Origin: Kordia sp965224175
Lineage (GTDB): Bacteria > Bacteroidota > Bacteroidia > Flavobacteriales > Flavobacteriaceae
Assembly: GCF_965224175.1 (NCBI RefSeq)
Contig: NZ_OZ245041.1
Location: forward strand, 1,798,001 to 1,862,000
Direction of reading: 5' to 3'
DNA length: 64,000 nt
Shown: in pieces, positions 8,143-18,700 of the stretch
Position numbering within the stretch: position 1 is the stretch's first letter
How the letters are laid out: the number at the start of each line of letters is the position of its first letter
The notes under the pieces: model-generated
Seen by the model: only the letters and a program-made list of their open reading frames with translations
The model's database searches: none
Told to the model about the DNA's origin: nothing
Program-made: the position numbers and the translations under genes

Positions 8143-9884
8143 ATGAATTAATGATATTTTTCGCAAAAAGTTCAGGGATTTTAGTATTGTTTCTGGGCTT
8201 GTATTTTTTAGTGTTAGGAAAAGAAACTTTTTTTACTGAAAATCGTTTTTTCTTGTTAAGTGGAATGATTGTGTCTTTGGCATTACCGTTTTTGGTGATT
8301 ACGAAGTATATCGAAATCCCTGCTATTATTAGTAACACTAATGGAACTTTTGAGTTTACTGGTGCTAACGTAATACAAGAAACTTCTATTTCTTGGGCAA
8401 GTATTTTATTCTACACCTATATAATTGGCGTCTTGTTTTTCTTTTGTAAGTTTTTGATCGAACTTTTTTCCTTATTTAAATTATTATGGACTTCAAAGGT
8501 TTCTCGAAGAGATAAGCAATTTATATATATTGAGACAACTTCTCCCTTTTCACCTTTTTCATTTTTTAATTACATCGTTTACAATCCGGAGTTGTACTCA
8601 GAATCAGAGTTAACTGCAATTTTAAAACACGAACAAGCGCATAGTAGACAGTTACATTCTTTAGATGTTTTTGTAGCTAAATTGTATTGTATTTTCATGT
8701 GGTTTAATCCGTTTGCCTGGATTTATAAAAAATTCATGTTACAAAATTTAGAGTTTTTGGCGGATCATGCAGCTATCAAACAAACTCCTTCAAAGAAAGA
8801 ATATCAACTTACATTGTTGAAGGTTTCTGGACATACGTATTGTCCAGCTTTAACTAATAATTTTTATAATTCATTAATCAAAAAACGAATCGTTATGTTA
8901 CAAAAAACACAATCCAAACATCTGAATAGATGGAAACAAATTTTAATTTTCCCAATGCTTACTGCTTTTGTCTTTCTTTTTAATACAGAAGTGATTGCAA
9001 AGGAAATCACCACTACTCCAACTTCTGAAAAAGAAATGGTTTTTACATCAAATGAAGTTGCTGGCGACTTGGTTGTTGTAATTACAAAAAATACTACTAT
9101 TGAAGAGTTAAAAGCCTACAAGAAGCTATTTTCATCACAAGATATCAAGTTTAAGTACAGTAATGTCGATTTTAACTCAAAAGGAGAAATTAGTAGTATT
9201 TCATTAGCATTGACCGCTAAAAATAAAGAAGCTGCTAATGGAAAATTTGAGAATTCAAACGATAAGGCAATTTCTGAAATTCAGCTAGGAAAACGCAACG
9301 ATGAGTTATTCATTAAATCAAAAGCATTTGAAAGTCTGGCAAAAGGAAGTTACACCTTTAAGGTAGATACCGAATTTATTGAAGATGAAGAAGAAGATAG
9401 AAAAATCATTATTAAAACAAATAAAAATGGAAACGCTAAAGTAAATACCTGGATTCAAAAAGATGATGTTAAAACGATTAATATCAAGCAAGAAGACGGA
9501 AAAGAAGTGATCATCGTAAACGGTAAAAAATTATCTCCAGATGAAATTATTGAAGAAGAGATTGAAATCAAAAAAGGGGAAGGAAATGGAAATACAGTTG
9601 TATATAGTTTCAGTTCTGATGATGATAATGGAGGAAAAAAGAGCGAAAGAAAGTATAGAATTATAAAAAACACAGAAAGTAAAATTGAAGTAGTAAGTTC
9701 TGATACTGAAGAAAAACCTTTGTTTATTGTAGATGGAAAAGAAGTTTCTAATGATAAGTTTGTAAACTTAGATCCAAAAAAAATTAAAACTGTACATGTT
9801 CTAAAAGGAGATTCTGCAATCGGAAAGTATGGTGATAAAGGAAAAAATGGTGTTGTAATTGTAGAAACAAGAAAGAAGAATTAA
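8139..9884 (+). CDS. BlaR1-like M56 metallopeptidase with C-terminal plug-like domain
   Basis: 581 aa. The first 300 residues are a BlaR1/M56 sensor-peptidase: several transmembrane helices and the zinc motif HEQAH (HExxH, near residue 164) followed by the membrane-linked VAKLYCIFMWFNPFAW segment. Instead of a penicillin-binding sensor it has a long charged extracellular region, and it ends in LFIVDGKEV...LDPKKIKTVHVLKGDSAIGKYGDKGKNGVVIVETRK. That stretch closely resembles the plug domain of SusC/RagA-type TonB receptors. Such M56-plug fusions occur in Bacteroidota; the ligand is unknown. It is coupled to the repressor gene and ends at a strong terminator. Confidence 0.88.
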   Translation: MNELMIFFAKSSGILVLFLGLYFLVLGKETFFTENRFFLLSGMIVSLALPFLVITKYIEIPAIISNTNGTFEFTGANVIQETSISWASILFYTYIIGVLFFFCKFLIELFSLFKLLWTSKVSRRDKQFIYIETTSPFSPFSFFNYIVYNPELYSESELTAILKHEQAHSRQLHSLDVFVAKLYCIFMWFNPFAWIYKKFMLQNLEFLADHAAIKQTPSKKEYQLTLLKVSGHTYCPALTNNFYNSLIKKRIVMLQKTQSKHLNRWKQILIFPMLTAFVFLFNTEVIAKEITTTPTSEKEMVFTSNEVAGDLVVVITKNTTIEELKAYKKLFSSQDIKFKYSNVDFNSKGEISSISLALTAKNKEAANGKFENSNDKAISEIQLGKRNDELFIKSKAFESLAKGSYTFKVDTEFIEDEEEDRKIIIKTNKNGNAKVNTWIQKDDVKTINIKQEDGKEVIIVNGKKLSPDEIIEEEIEIKKGEGNGNTVVYSFSSDDDNGGKKSERKYRIIKNTESKIEVVSSDTEEKPLFIVDGKEVSNDKFVNLDPKKIKTVHVLKGDSAIGKYGDKGKNGVVIVETRKKN

Positions 9885-9903
9885 TATTCCTTTTTATGAA
9901 ATT

Positions 9904-9942
9904 AAAAAGCGGCATAGATATAAATTCTATGCCGCTTTTTTA
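9904..9942 (+). terminator. Rho-independent terminator after blaR1-like gene
   Basis: AAAAAGCGGCATAGA / TCTATGCCGCTTTTT hairpin with a 7-base loop and a T run. Nearly the same hairpin recurs at 12001-12042. Confidence 0.85.
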
Positions 9943-9962
9943 TATTCTATACTTTGAGATAT

Positions 9963-10200
9963 TAGTTCAAAATGTACTATAATTATAATGTCATGCTTCA
10001 CCTGTTGCTACTACGATAATTCTTCTCACTTTATTCCCTAGTTTGATAATCTTTTGCATAATTCAATCAACCAATTTATGGTTTGATGAGAACAAAACTT
10101 ATCTATTTACTTCTAGTTGATGTTCCGTTTTGCTTCAAACTATCAATATATTCACCTTCGCCCCCAAACACTACAAACAACTCACTATCAGCAAAGTAAA
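9963..10200 (-). pseudogene. Remnant of a tail-fibre gene 3' end
   Basis: No intact frame exists, but the minus strand read in pieces gives GEYIDSLKQNGTSTRSK-stop and, in another frame, GNKVRRIIVVATGEA-stop-HYNYSTF. These align with VYIEGLVRNGTPTGSQ and GNVMRRIDISQTG...YDYNTTW of the intact fibre at 12054-12755. The nucleotide match is also visible directly (for example GTTGATGTTCCGTTT against GTTGGTGTTCCATTT). The remnant sits just beyond a terminator that is itself a copy of the one beside the intact gene, so terminator and fibre end were duplicated together and this copy then decayed. Confidence 0.65.
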
Positions 10201-10476
10201 AATCAAACTACTTACTATTTAAATATAAAAACAACTTTATAAAATGTCTTGTTGAGCAATAAAATCATAGTAAATTTTTACTATAAGATTTTTCTTAAAA
10301 TTAAGTAATATGATATTTACAAAATTGTCGCGTGATATTTATAAATGTCACTAATAACTGCTTTGGAAACAGGAAATAACGTCATTATTTAGCACTATGA
10401 TTTCGTTGCAACAGTCATTAAGGTAGAAGCTGAAAAACCTTTAATAGAGTAGGCTTATTTAAAACCAATTTTAATC
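10201..10476. other. Intergenic DNA without a recognisable gene
   Basis: AT-rich sequence between the fibre remnant and the lipoprotein gene. I see no open frame with coding character, no RNA gene and no clear promoter box here. Confidence 0.4.
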
Positions 10477-11967
10477 ATGAAAACTAAAATTTTAAAGTGG
10501 GGAATATTTCTTTTGATAGCAATTTTTCATATTTCCTGTAATAATGATGATATAGTAACTACAGACACTAATGATAGTGCTATTCAAAAAAATGTACGAA
10601 CAGAATCTAGAGAGTTAGTATACGCTAACTTAGGATCAGAATTTTCTAAAACTCAAGCAAGAACAATATTTGCAAAAACGCTTGCGGTGGCCATCAGAAA
10701 CAATGAAAATGTAAAAAACTACATCTATGAAGAGGCTTCTAACCAATTTAATGGTGATTATGAAATTATGTATCTTATGGTGAAAGATCAAGCTATAGAA
10801 GGTGTTCCTTTTCATCAAATTTTACTGGAAGCATCACAAGGTATAGAATTTGAACAAGGAATTTCTGAAAATTTCTTTTCCGAAGAAGTTATAAGAGCAG
10901 ATCCAAAACTTACAATTTATGTTGATGAATTGTATTTTGAAACTCCAGAGTTATATTCAATGCCAGTAAGTGTTGGAGTTCAATCTGCCGAGTTAGATGA
11001 TACTGAAGTTGAATCTTATACTGCTTTCAATGAAGAAGGTATGCAATATTTAGTTAGTGAGTACCCGGAAGACAAAGTATTATTAGGTATTAAAGAAAAT
11101 GAAAGAATTGCCTTAGTAAGAAGAGATTCTTTCCAAACAATTGGAGGTCAAGGCATTAATAATTTATTATTTGGTTCTGTTGACCCATGTGATATGCTAC
11201 TTCAAACAATAGTACAGTTATTTACGACTGCAGTAATAAACAATAATCAATTTTTAATTGTCAAAGTACTAGAGTTAAATGAATTGTATAGATGTATTTG
11301 TTTAGGCGACTGTGATAATGGTGGTGGTCCTACTGATAGCGATGGAGATGGAATTCCAGATGCTGACGATGATTGTCCTAATGAAGCAGGACCTGCATCA
11401 AATAATGGTTGTCCAGAACCAGATTGTGTGGTTCCAAATTGTCACAGAACACAAATTGATAAAAAAGATGAAATTTATAAATTTAAGTTCACAGGATGTA
11501 CTGCATTTAAAAAGACAGGAGAATTGTTTGAAGGAAAACGAGAAATGAGAGCTAAAATAATCTACAGCTATTACGATAATTTAACAAATTCAGTAGTATC
11601 ATCAACGATCACTAAAGCAGGAACATTTAGCAAAAGTAGTTTAAGAAAAGCTAATTGGCGAGGTAAATGTAAATATACAAAATGGGTAACTACGAATTGG
11701 GAAACCTTTAATTGGGATTACTGTACTCATGGAGAACAAATTAAAATTTTCTGGTATGAGGAAGATCCAGGACAATGGGGAACTTTTAACTTAAGTGTAA
11801 CTTTTAAAAAGGGACCTTTAAATATTAATTCATCAGTAAGTATTCCACTTAAAAACAGTGATGATAAATTAGGAGAATCTGTTATACAATATTGTGATCC
11901 AGCAACAGGTAGCGGATCATTATACAATACAGGTGACATTCAATTTTACTATAGATTGCAACCTTAA
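10477..11967 (+). CDS. Lipoprotein with thrombospondin type 3 calcium repeat
   Basis: 496 aa. The N-terminus MKTKILKWGIFLLIAIFHISC is a lipoprotein signal with the acceptor Cys at residue 21, so it should be membrane-anchored. Residues about 1-280 are unfamiliar, mostly helical. Around residue 285-315 there is a TSP3/OmpA-linker-like calcium motif, DSDGDGIPDADDDCPNEAG, followed by a Cys-rich patch. The last 180 residues are probably a beta-rich domain (FKFTGCTAFKKTGELF, then NLSVTFKKG). The gene lies between the decayed and the intact copies of a tail-fibre 3' end, on the opposite strand, which suggests it was inserted or trapped there. Confidence 0.7.
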   Translation: MKTKILKWGIFLLIAIFHISCNNDDIVTTDTNDSAIQKNVRTESRELVYANLGSEFSKTQARTIFAKTLAVAIRNNENVKNYIYEEASNQFNGDYEIMYLMVKDQAIEGVPFHQILLEASQGIEFEQGISENFFSEEVIRADPKLTIYVDELYFETPELYSMPVSVGVQSAELDDTEVESYTAFNEEGMQYLVSEYPEDKVLLGIKENERIALVRRDSFQTIGGQGINNLLFGSVDPCDMLLQTIVQLFTTAVINNNQFLIVKVLELNELYRCICLGDCDNGGGPTDSDGDGIPDADDDCPNEAGPASNNGCPEPDCVVPNCHRTQIDKKDEIYKFKFTGCTAFKKTGELFEGKREMRAKIIYSYYDNLTNSVVSSTITKAGTFSKSSLRKANWRGKCKYTKWVTTNWETFNWDYCTHGEQIKIFWYEEDPGQWGTFNLSVTFKKGPLNINSSVSIPLKNSDDKLGESVIQYCDPATGSGSLYNTGDIQFYYRLQP

Positions 11968-12000
11968 AAATATATCAAGATTTTTCTAAAAAGGAAATTA

Positions 12001-12042
12001 AAAAGCGGCATAGATTATAAATCCTATGCCGCTCTTTTTCAT
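12001..12042. terminator. Bidirectional terminator, copy of 9904-9942
   Basis: AAAAAGCGGCATAG / CTATGCCGCTCTTTTT hairpin between the convergent lipoprotein and fibre genes. Stem, loop and the upstream GGAAATT are almost the same as at 9904-9942. Confidence 0.8.
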
Positions 12043-12053
12043 TAAATTATTTT

Positions 12054-12755
12054 TTAGACTGCTAAAAATGTAAGTCCAGCAATACTAGTCCATGTAGTAT
12101 TGTAGTCATAACATATCACTTGTCCAGTTTGTGAAATATCAATTCTTCTCATCACATTCCCTGACACAATTGTACTTAATATTAATCGTGTGCTAGGTCT
12201 ATATCCAACAGGTAATGTAAATATTTGTGTTTGACTTCCTGTTGGTGTTCCATTTCGCACCAAGCCTTCAATGTATACTACACCATCTTTTTTACGATAT
12301 TTAGCATTTCCATAACTACCTATAGAGTAGTTTTGAATACCGTTTTGTAATAATGCATTTTGCCATCCAGAATCGCTTCCGCTTGTCACAACAGTTACAG
12401 CTCCCGTTTGCCCATTAACACTTGTTACTGGCGCATGTACTTCTGCTGCACGCTTTGCTCCTGCTGGCGTTACTGCCCTGGCACTATCTGTGCCAGTAGT
12501 AACTTCTGCTAAGGTTGCCAATTCTACTTTACCTTTTACAGTAGTAGTAGCGTTTGGTACCGCATTATCTACGATATGATTTGCCGTTTTTGGCGTAATG
12601 TATTTAGTATCATTTGTAGTCAATGCTTCTGCTAAGCTTGCTTTGTCTTGTCCTTTATTGACTGCACTGTCAACGAGATCTACAAATTCATCTTGCGTTG
12701 GACGATCTCCTGTTTCAAAATATGATTTTAGCTCTGTTCTATTTTTTTCTGCCAT
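12054..12755 (-). CDS. Phage-type tail fibre / receptor-binding protein
   Basis: 233 aa, no signal peptide. Residues 1-35 carry the motif ELKSYFETGDRPTQDEFVDLVDS, which I associate with Bacteroidota tail and fibre-like proteins. Residues 70-105 hold the classic phage fibre shaft motif TTTVKGKVELATLAEV-x-TGTD-x-ARAVTPAG. VNGQTGAVTV follows. The C-terminal 80 residues look like a receptor-binding head (DGVVYIEGLVRNGT, then FTLPVGYRPSTRL). It is the last gene of the minus-strand series of giant proteins, 35 bases after the 2503-aa gene. It probably gives host or surface recognition to a particle whose other parts are unknown. Confidence 0.85.
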   Translation of the reverse strand: MAEKNRTELKSYFETGDRPTQDEFVDLVDSAVNKGQDKASLAEALTTNDTKYITPKTANHIVDNAVPNATTTVKGKVELATLAEVTTGTDSARAVTPAGAKRAAEVHAPVTSVNGQTGAVTVVTSGSDSGWQNALLQNGIQNYSIGSYGNAKYRKKDGVVYIEGLVRNGTPTGSQTQIFTLPVGYRPSTRLILSTIVSGNVMRRIDISQTGQVICYDYNTTWTSIAGLTFLAV

Positions 12756-12790
12756 GATCTATTTTTTTATTTGTGTGTATTTTTTGTGAT

Positions 12791-15700
12791 TTATCTTACT
12801 GTGAATGTGGTTCCGATAACCATATCTCCAATTCCTCCAATGTCAATCCAATTGTCTTCATTTGGAAGTGTCATGATATTATCTTCTGTGCTCAACATTC
12901 CTGATGTGTTTTGCGCCACAACTTTAAAGTGATGATATATTGGGTTTCCATTATCATCTTGTGTTGCCAACGTACCATCTTGCAGTGTTGTATCGGCTAA
13001 CAAGACAAAAATGTCTGTTTCATTCGTTGTTATTTCATGAATTTTTTCCCAATTACCTTGTGTATTCATTTTATACACAATGTATTTTCCTTTATAGCAT
13101 GTTTTCTCCCATTGTAAAGCAATTTCATTTACATCTCCGTTTGCTGCAATTGGTTCAGCAATGTATTTCATAGTTGGTGCTGGCGGATTTGCCACTTCAA
13201 CCATCATACTTGCTACAATTTTTGAAGCTTGTGAAGGTGCGTACTCAGTAATGATGTCTGGTGTATTTGTACCATAATCTGCTTCTGAGTATTCAATGCG
13301 TCTTGAAACTGTTACACGATAAAACAATCCGTCTCCGTATGGAATTTCGTCTAAGTCAGTAAAGTTGTCATATACTGTCCATAATTCATTTCCTTCCAAT
13401 CCTGCAGTTTCTACATCTACAGAATCTACCAATGTCATTGTACGAATTGATTGCGCATCTAATTTGTTGAACGCTCTGTAAATGTTTACTTTTTTGATTT
13501 TCTGAATTTCTGGATATGCATTGATTTCTAACTGAATTTTTGGCTCAATTCCTTGTGCTTGATCTTCTAAAACAGGCATAATTCTTTTTACTTCTGGCGC
13601 TTCTGGTGCATTTGATTGAACTAATTTAATTGGTCCTAATGCGTCACTAAATTCACCTAATTTCATTTGTGAACTTAATTCACGTGCTGCATAGAAGTAA
13701 ATGTTGTTTGATGTTCCGTCTAAGTTAAAGTCTGTAAATTGTGTGGTATGTGGACTTGAACTTGTAACTTTCATCATCGGAGCCATTTCAAATGCTGGAT
13801 CTGTTGGTAATAATACACTACCATTTTCATCACGCAACACTTGTTTTTTATTTATTGGCTTGTAATTTGAACCATTAATGTATGCGTATACAACTGGCAC
13901 TTTTGTTAGTGGTACAAATGCATTGTAAATAACTCCTCTTATGAAGCCTAGTAAGCGTGGATCTCCGACTGCTACATTTCCAACATCTGTATCTGTGGCA
14001 TTTGGATCAGCTACAAATGGCGTTACCGTTTGTGCTGGCGGAAATGCCGTATTACTGTTGATGCGTTCAATGATATCGTTTGCCCATTCAAATAAAGCTA
14101 CTTTATCAGGATTTGGAAATTTATAGTTATTATCAGGATCTACAGCTACTGGCGGATACGTTCTGTAATCGCCTTCTGAACTTAGTGTTGTAAAGTCCAA
14201 GAAGTTTTCCCAACGGTTTGCGAAATAATCTTCATCACTTCCTCCTAAAGCTTTCAACTCTGATCTGATTTCACGAACTGTTTCTTTTTCGTAAAGCGCA
14301 TTTAAAATGGCTTCGTCATTGGTTCTGTAAAATAATACACCATGTGGTTTGTGTGCGTATTTTGTAGTCAACGTATATGTTGAACGTCCAAAGAAATCTG
14401 GTCGTGTTGCATATTTTGCTCCATCAGGTTGTTCAGGCTGTTTTGCTTCCACAATTTTTTGTGCAAACATGATTTTCGGAATACTAATGCTTGAATAATA
14501 CGGATTGTTTGTATCATGACTACGCAAACCAACAATAGAGTTACGAACTTCTTCATCATCTCCTGGTAACAAGTTTACTTCTGTTAATCCGTAAGTTTGA
14601 TTTTCATACAAGTATACTTTATATCCTGGATAGAAATTCACTGAAACATTTGTTCCTATTTGAATTGGATCGTAAGACGCATCCTCAGAAAATATTGGAT
14701 CAAAAGCTAATACTTGCACATCACTTTCTGTAGTATCGCCTACATTTTTAATGTTTAAGATTTTAGCAACTTTTAATACTTTACGTTTTCCATTTGGATT
14801 GTCTGTGGTATGTATACGAACAATTCCTCTATACCATTCTACCGAATCACTGTTTTCACTGTATTGAACATGTTGATCGAGTACAATTCCGTGGAATGTA
14901 ATATTGTACATTCCTTTGTGTCCCATAATTGGATTTCCATTAGTATCTAAATCTATTACTTCGTCTACTTCCGTAATCGTAGTATGATTATTTGTAGGAT
15001 CGGACCAAATTCCACGTGTTTTTTCTAAGTGACGTTCCAGTTCTCCATTATCTCCTTCAACCATAACAACTTCACGGTGAATTTGATCGAACTGATTTAC
15101 TGTTACTTGTAATGGTTGTGGATTTGGCGTTCCCCAACTCGCCGGAGTTTGCATGTTTTCAATAGCAAGGAAAATACCATCTCCTGTAATTTCAATTGCT
15201 TGTAAACTATCTGCATCTGGCGAAGGAACATCATCAACTAAAGCATCGCTAATTTCTTTTTTGTACACTTTAAATTGTGGATATCCTGAGGTTTGTACAA
15301 CTTCATGAATGATATGTTGTTGCTCTCCTAATACAAATACTCCTCCGGCATAGTTTTGCTCTAGTCCGTTTGGAATATCTGGCGTTAATGTTTGATCAAC
15401 ACTCGATAAATAGTATTCATCAACCGTAATGATAGATACTAAATTATTTGTTGGATCGTCTTCAACATTAATGACTTGTCCTGAAATATTGTTAGGAATT
15501 TCATTTCTGAAAAAGATATCAACATCTTCAGCAAAGATTTCATCATCATCGTCAAAAATAGAAGTTGTATCTGTAACTAATTCTGAATCTGTAATGACTG
15601 AATCCGTTGGAACAGCATAATCAACTAGTTCTTGATACGAATGGTAATCGAATGAAATTCTTACCAATGTTTGATCGGCGTTTTGTCCATGATCATCAAT

Positions 15701-18700
15701 AATTGCGTCATAACGATCTTGCTCTTCTTGTGATGTTAACAACAATGGTTGTTCTTTTTGCACTAGAAGCGGTTGAATGTTTGATGGCGGCAATAATGGA
15801 TTTACGGGCTTCATTTCCGTTACAATAGAAACTTCCGTTAGACTCGATGTTGCTCTTGAGAACCAGTTAATTCCGTATGAACCATAGTAATGTCTACCAC
15901 TTACAATTTGCTTGTGTACAAATATTGGCTGACCTACTTCTGGCAATGTAATTGGAAATGCTTCGTAACGTTGTGATGCATTGGAAACTGTTGAGTCAAT
16001 ATGCAAGTAACGTTTGTCGTGCGAGATTTCTGGTTTTTCCCAAGGACCTGGTAATACTTGTGTTTCTGGTCGCTTTCTATATTCTAACCCAGCATAAATA
16101 GGAATTGTGTATTCTTTTGCTTCAAATTCTGAATTTGTTACATAGAATGGTGGATTGTATACATCTTCTGGAATTTCCTCTGCGTATAGTGTTACATAAC
16201 GTTTTTTACCATCATGTGTATATCCATCATCATCTGTAATACTAGAAGGCTCACTAGTTTCTGTTCCAAAGAATGCTCCTGGTACAATTGGTTCTAATGA
16301 AATCGGTAAAGGCAAACGCTCATCTGAAGTTGCCGTTGGCAAACTCATACTTAAGTGTTGTACTTCTCTTGCGCCTTGTCCGTCTTCTAAGTCACCAAAC
16401 GTAACATATTCTGCAATGTATACAAACTCGCCTTGTTGTACTTGTGAAGCTACATCTAAGAATCCTAATCCTAACATACGTGCCATATGATAGTCATATG
16501 AAGCAATGTTTAGCATGTCTAAGTTAGAGATTTCCATCACGTCATCTTCACCTTCTACAACAATGTTTTCATCTACAGGAATTTCTTCAATTGCTTTTGG
16601 ATTGTTTGCATCATCACTTAATGTGATATACTGCTCAACAACTTGTTTTAAGTTTCTATCGTATATATCTGGTTCTACAACATTCCACTTATCTACATAG
16701 TTGTCAATATTTACGGTAGCATCATCATTGAATCGCGGCCATTTTGCATTTACAATTCCCGCAGTTGGTTCTAATTGTTGTAATGCTACTCCATCTTCTA
16801 AAGTTAACGCATAACTTCCCATGGCTGTCCATGCTTGGTTTTCATTAGCATTTTCAATAAAGTCACCATATAATTCAACACGAACTTTCGTCAGATATGT
16901 ATTGGTTCCGATACTTCGGAATGAACGACCATTTTCACATAATAATCGGACGTTTTGCAATGTATTACCCGAGAATGTTTTTCTGTTTGTCGCTTTTTTG
17001 AGTGCAATTAATGTGTTTGTAGAAACTGAAAGTGTTTCTGTTTGTAATGAACTGTTAGAAGCTGACGAACTTACAGTTGCTTCTACAGCAAAAAATAAGT
17101 GTCGTTTACTTTCTACCTCAACCAACTCACTACCATAACTTTGCATGAATCCTTGCGCGTTTGTCACTGGATTGATTGCTGAACGAACTTGTGTGTATTT
17201 TGCTTGATTTCTGAAGTATACATGAAAGTCTTTTTCATCTACTCTATAAATCCATAAACCATTGGCGTCATCAACAATATTTGGTGCCTGCGTTAGATCG
17301 ATTGTTTTCGACACTTTCGCATATGGAGTTCTGTATACACGAACAAAATCATCTTGCTTATTGAAGTTAACAGATGTATTGGCATAATTTCCTTTTGGCA
17401 AATGTTTTTCTCCTAATGCACCAGAGAAAACCCAACGTGTGTGAATTCCTTCTACACTTCCATCATTTCCAGTAGATCCAGCCGCTTGTATGTAAAAGTT
17501 TGGCGATTGAATTGCTGTATGTTCAGTAATTGGAATTGAAGTTGTACCACAGTTTTCACTACAATAGTCTGTGCGCTCTAAAGCGATATCAGATACTGCA
17601 ATTGCTACATTTTCTTCAGTATACGCTAACTCTGCAATAGTTGGGGCAAAAGTGTCGGTTGTAAATGACGTATGCGTATATGGCGTTGTAGTAATCGCTT
17701 CTGAGATACAGTTTTTCAACTCAAGATTCGTTTTGGCTAGGTAAGCTGAGTCAGTTCCTGAAACAGAACCCACTAATAATAATTGTTGATTTGCATCATT
17801 TACAAGTTGGTTTATTCCATTTTTACTACCAAAATCAAGTTTTTGTCTCCAAATTTCATTCAGTTCAAAGTCAAACTTAATCACTTCACTTGCACGATCT
17901 GTTGCGTAGTTAGCAACACAGTAAAAAGTATTTCCAGCACCTCTTACAAGCCTAGTATTTGTACTGAGTTTATCTCCTGCATTCCCTAAATTTGTTGTTT
18001 TTACAGACGATGAATTTGACGAACTGTTAAAGTAAGTAAGATATAGCTTATTACTATTATCTTGAATACCAGCAAGGATATAAGTTTCTAAAGGACTTGT
18101 TATGGAAATTGCTCCAGTTGTGTACAACAAAGTACCATCTCCGAGACGTTTTCCCCAGTTTAAACTTAAGTTGTCTCTGAATGAAAGTACAATTCCATGA
18201 CGTACTGTTTGTCCGGCTGGAGTTGTTGCAGATCCTAAGATAGAGAAACCAAATGGTGTTGTTACTACTTCCATGATTTGCTCGTCTGATATCCCTGCTA
18301 CTTTTCTTGATGCGCTAATGTTTCCATTTTCATCTAGTTTGTATAATTCCATATCATCTTGCAAGGCTACTTCATTATACCAAGCGGTTACAAGGTATTT
18401 TTGTCCACCATTCGTTTCATTCAGTTTTCTAATTCCTGTACCAAAACGTGTATTGGTAGAGTATAGAATTTTTGACCACAAAATTGTTCCTTGTGCATTA
18501 ATTCTGAATAAGACAAGATGCACTCTGTTTGTAGCTCCCGTACCATAGTTTCCAAGTACTAAAGCACTTTGTCCATCATTACAAGTAACCACAGAAGTTA
18601 AAGATACTTTTCTTCCTTGTATAGCTAATTGCTTGCTCCAGACTACACTACTGTTTGCATTGAATAGTGTTACAATTCCGTATGTTCCATTACTTCCAAC

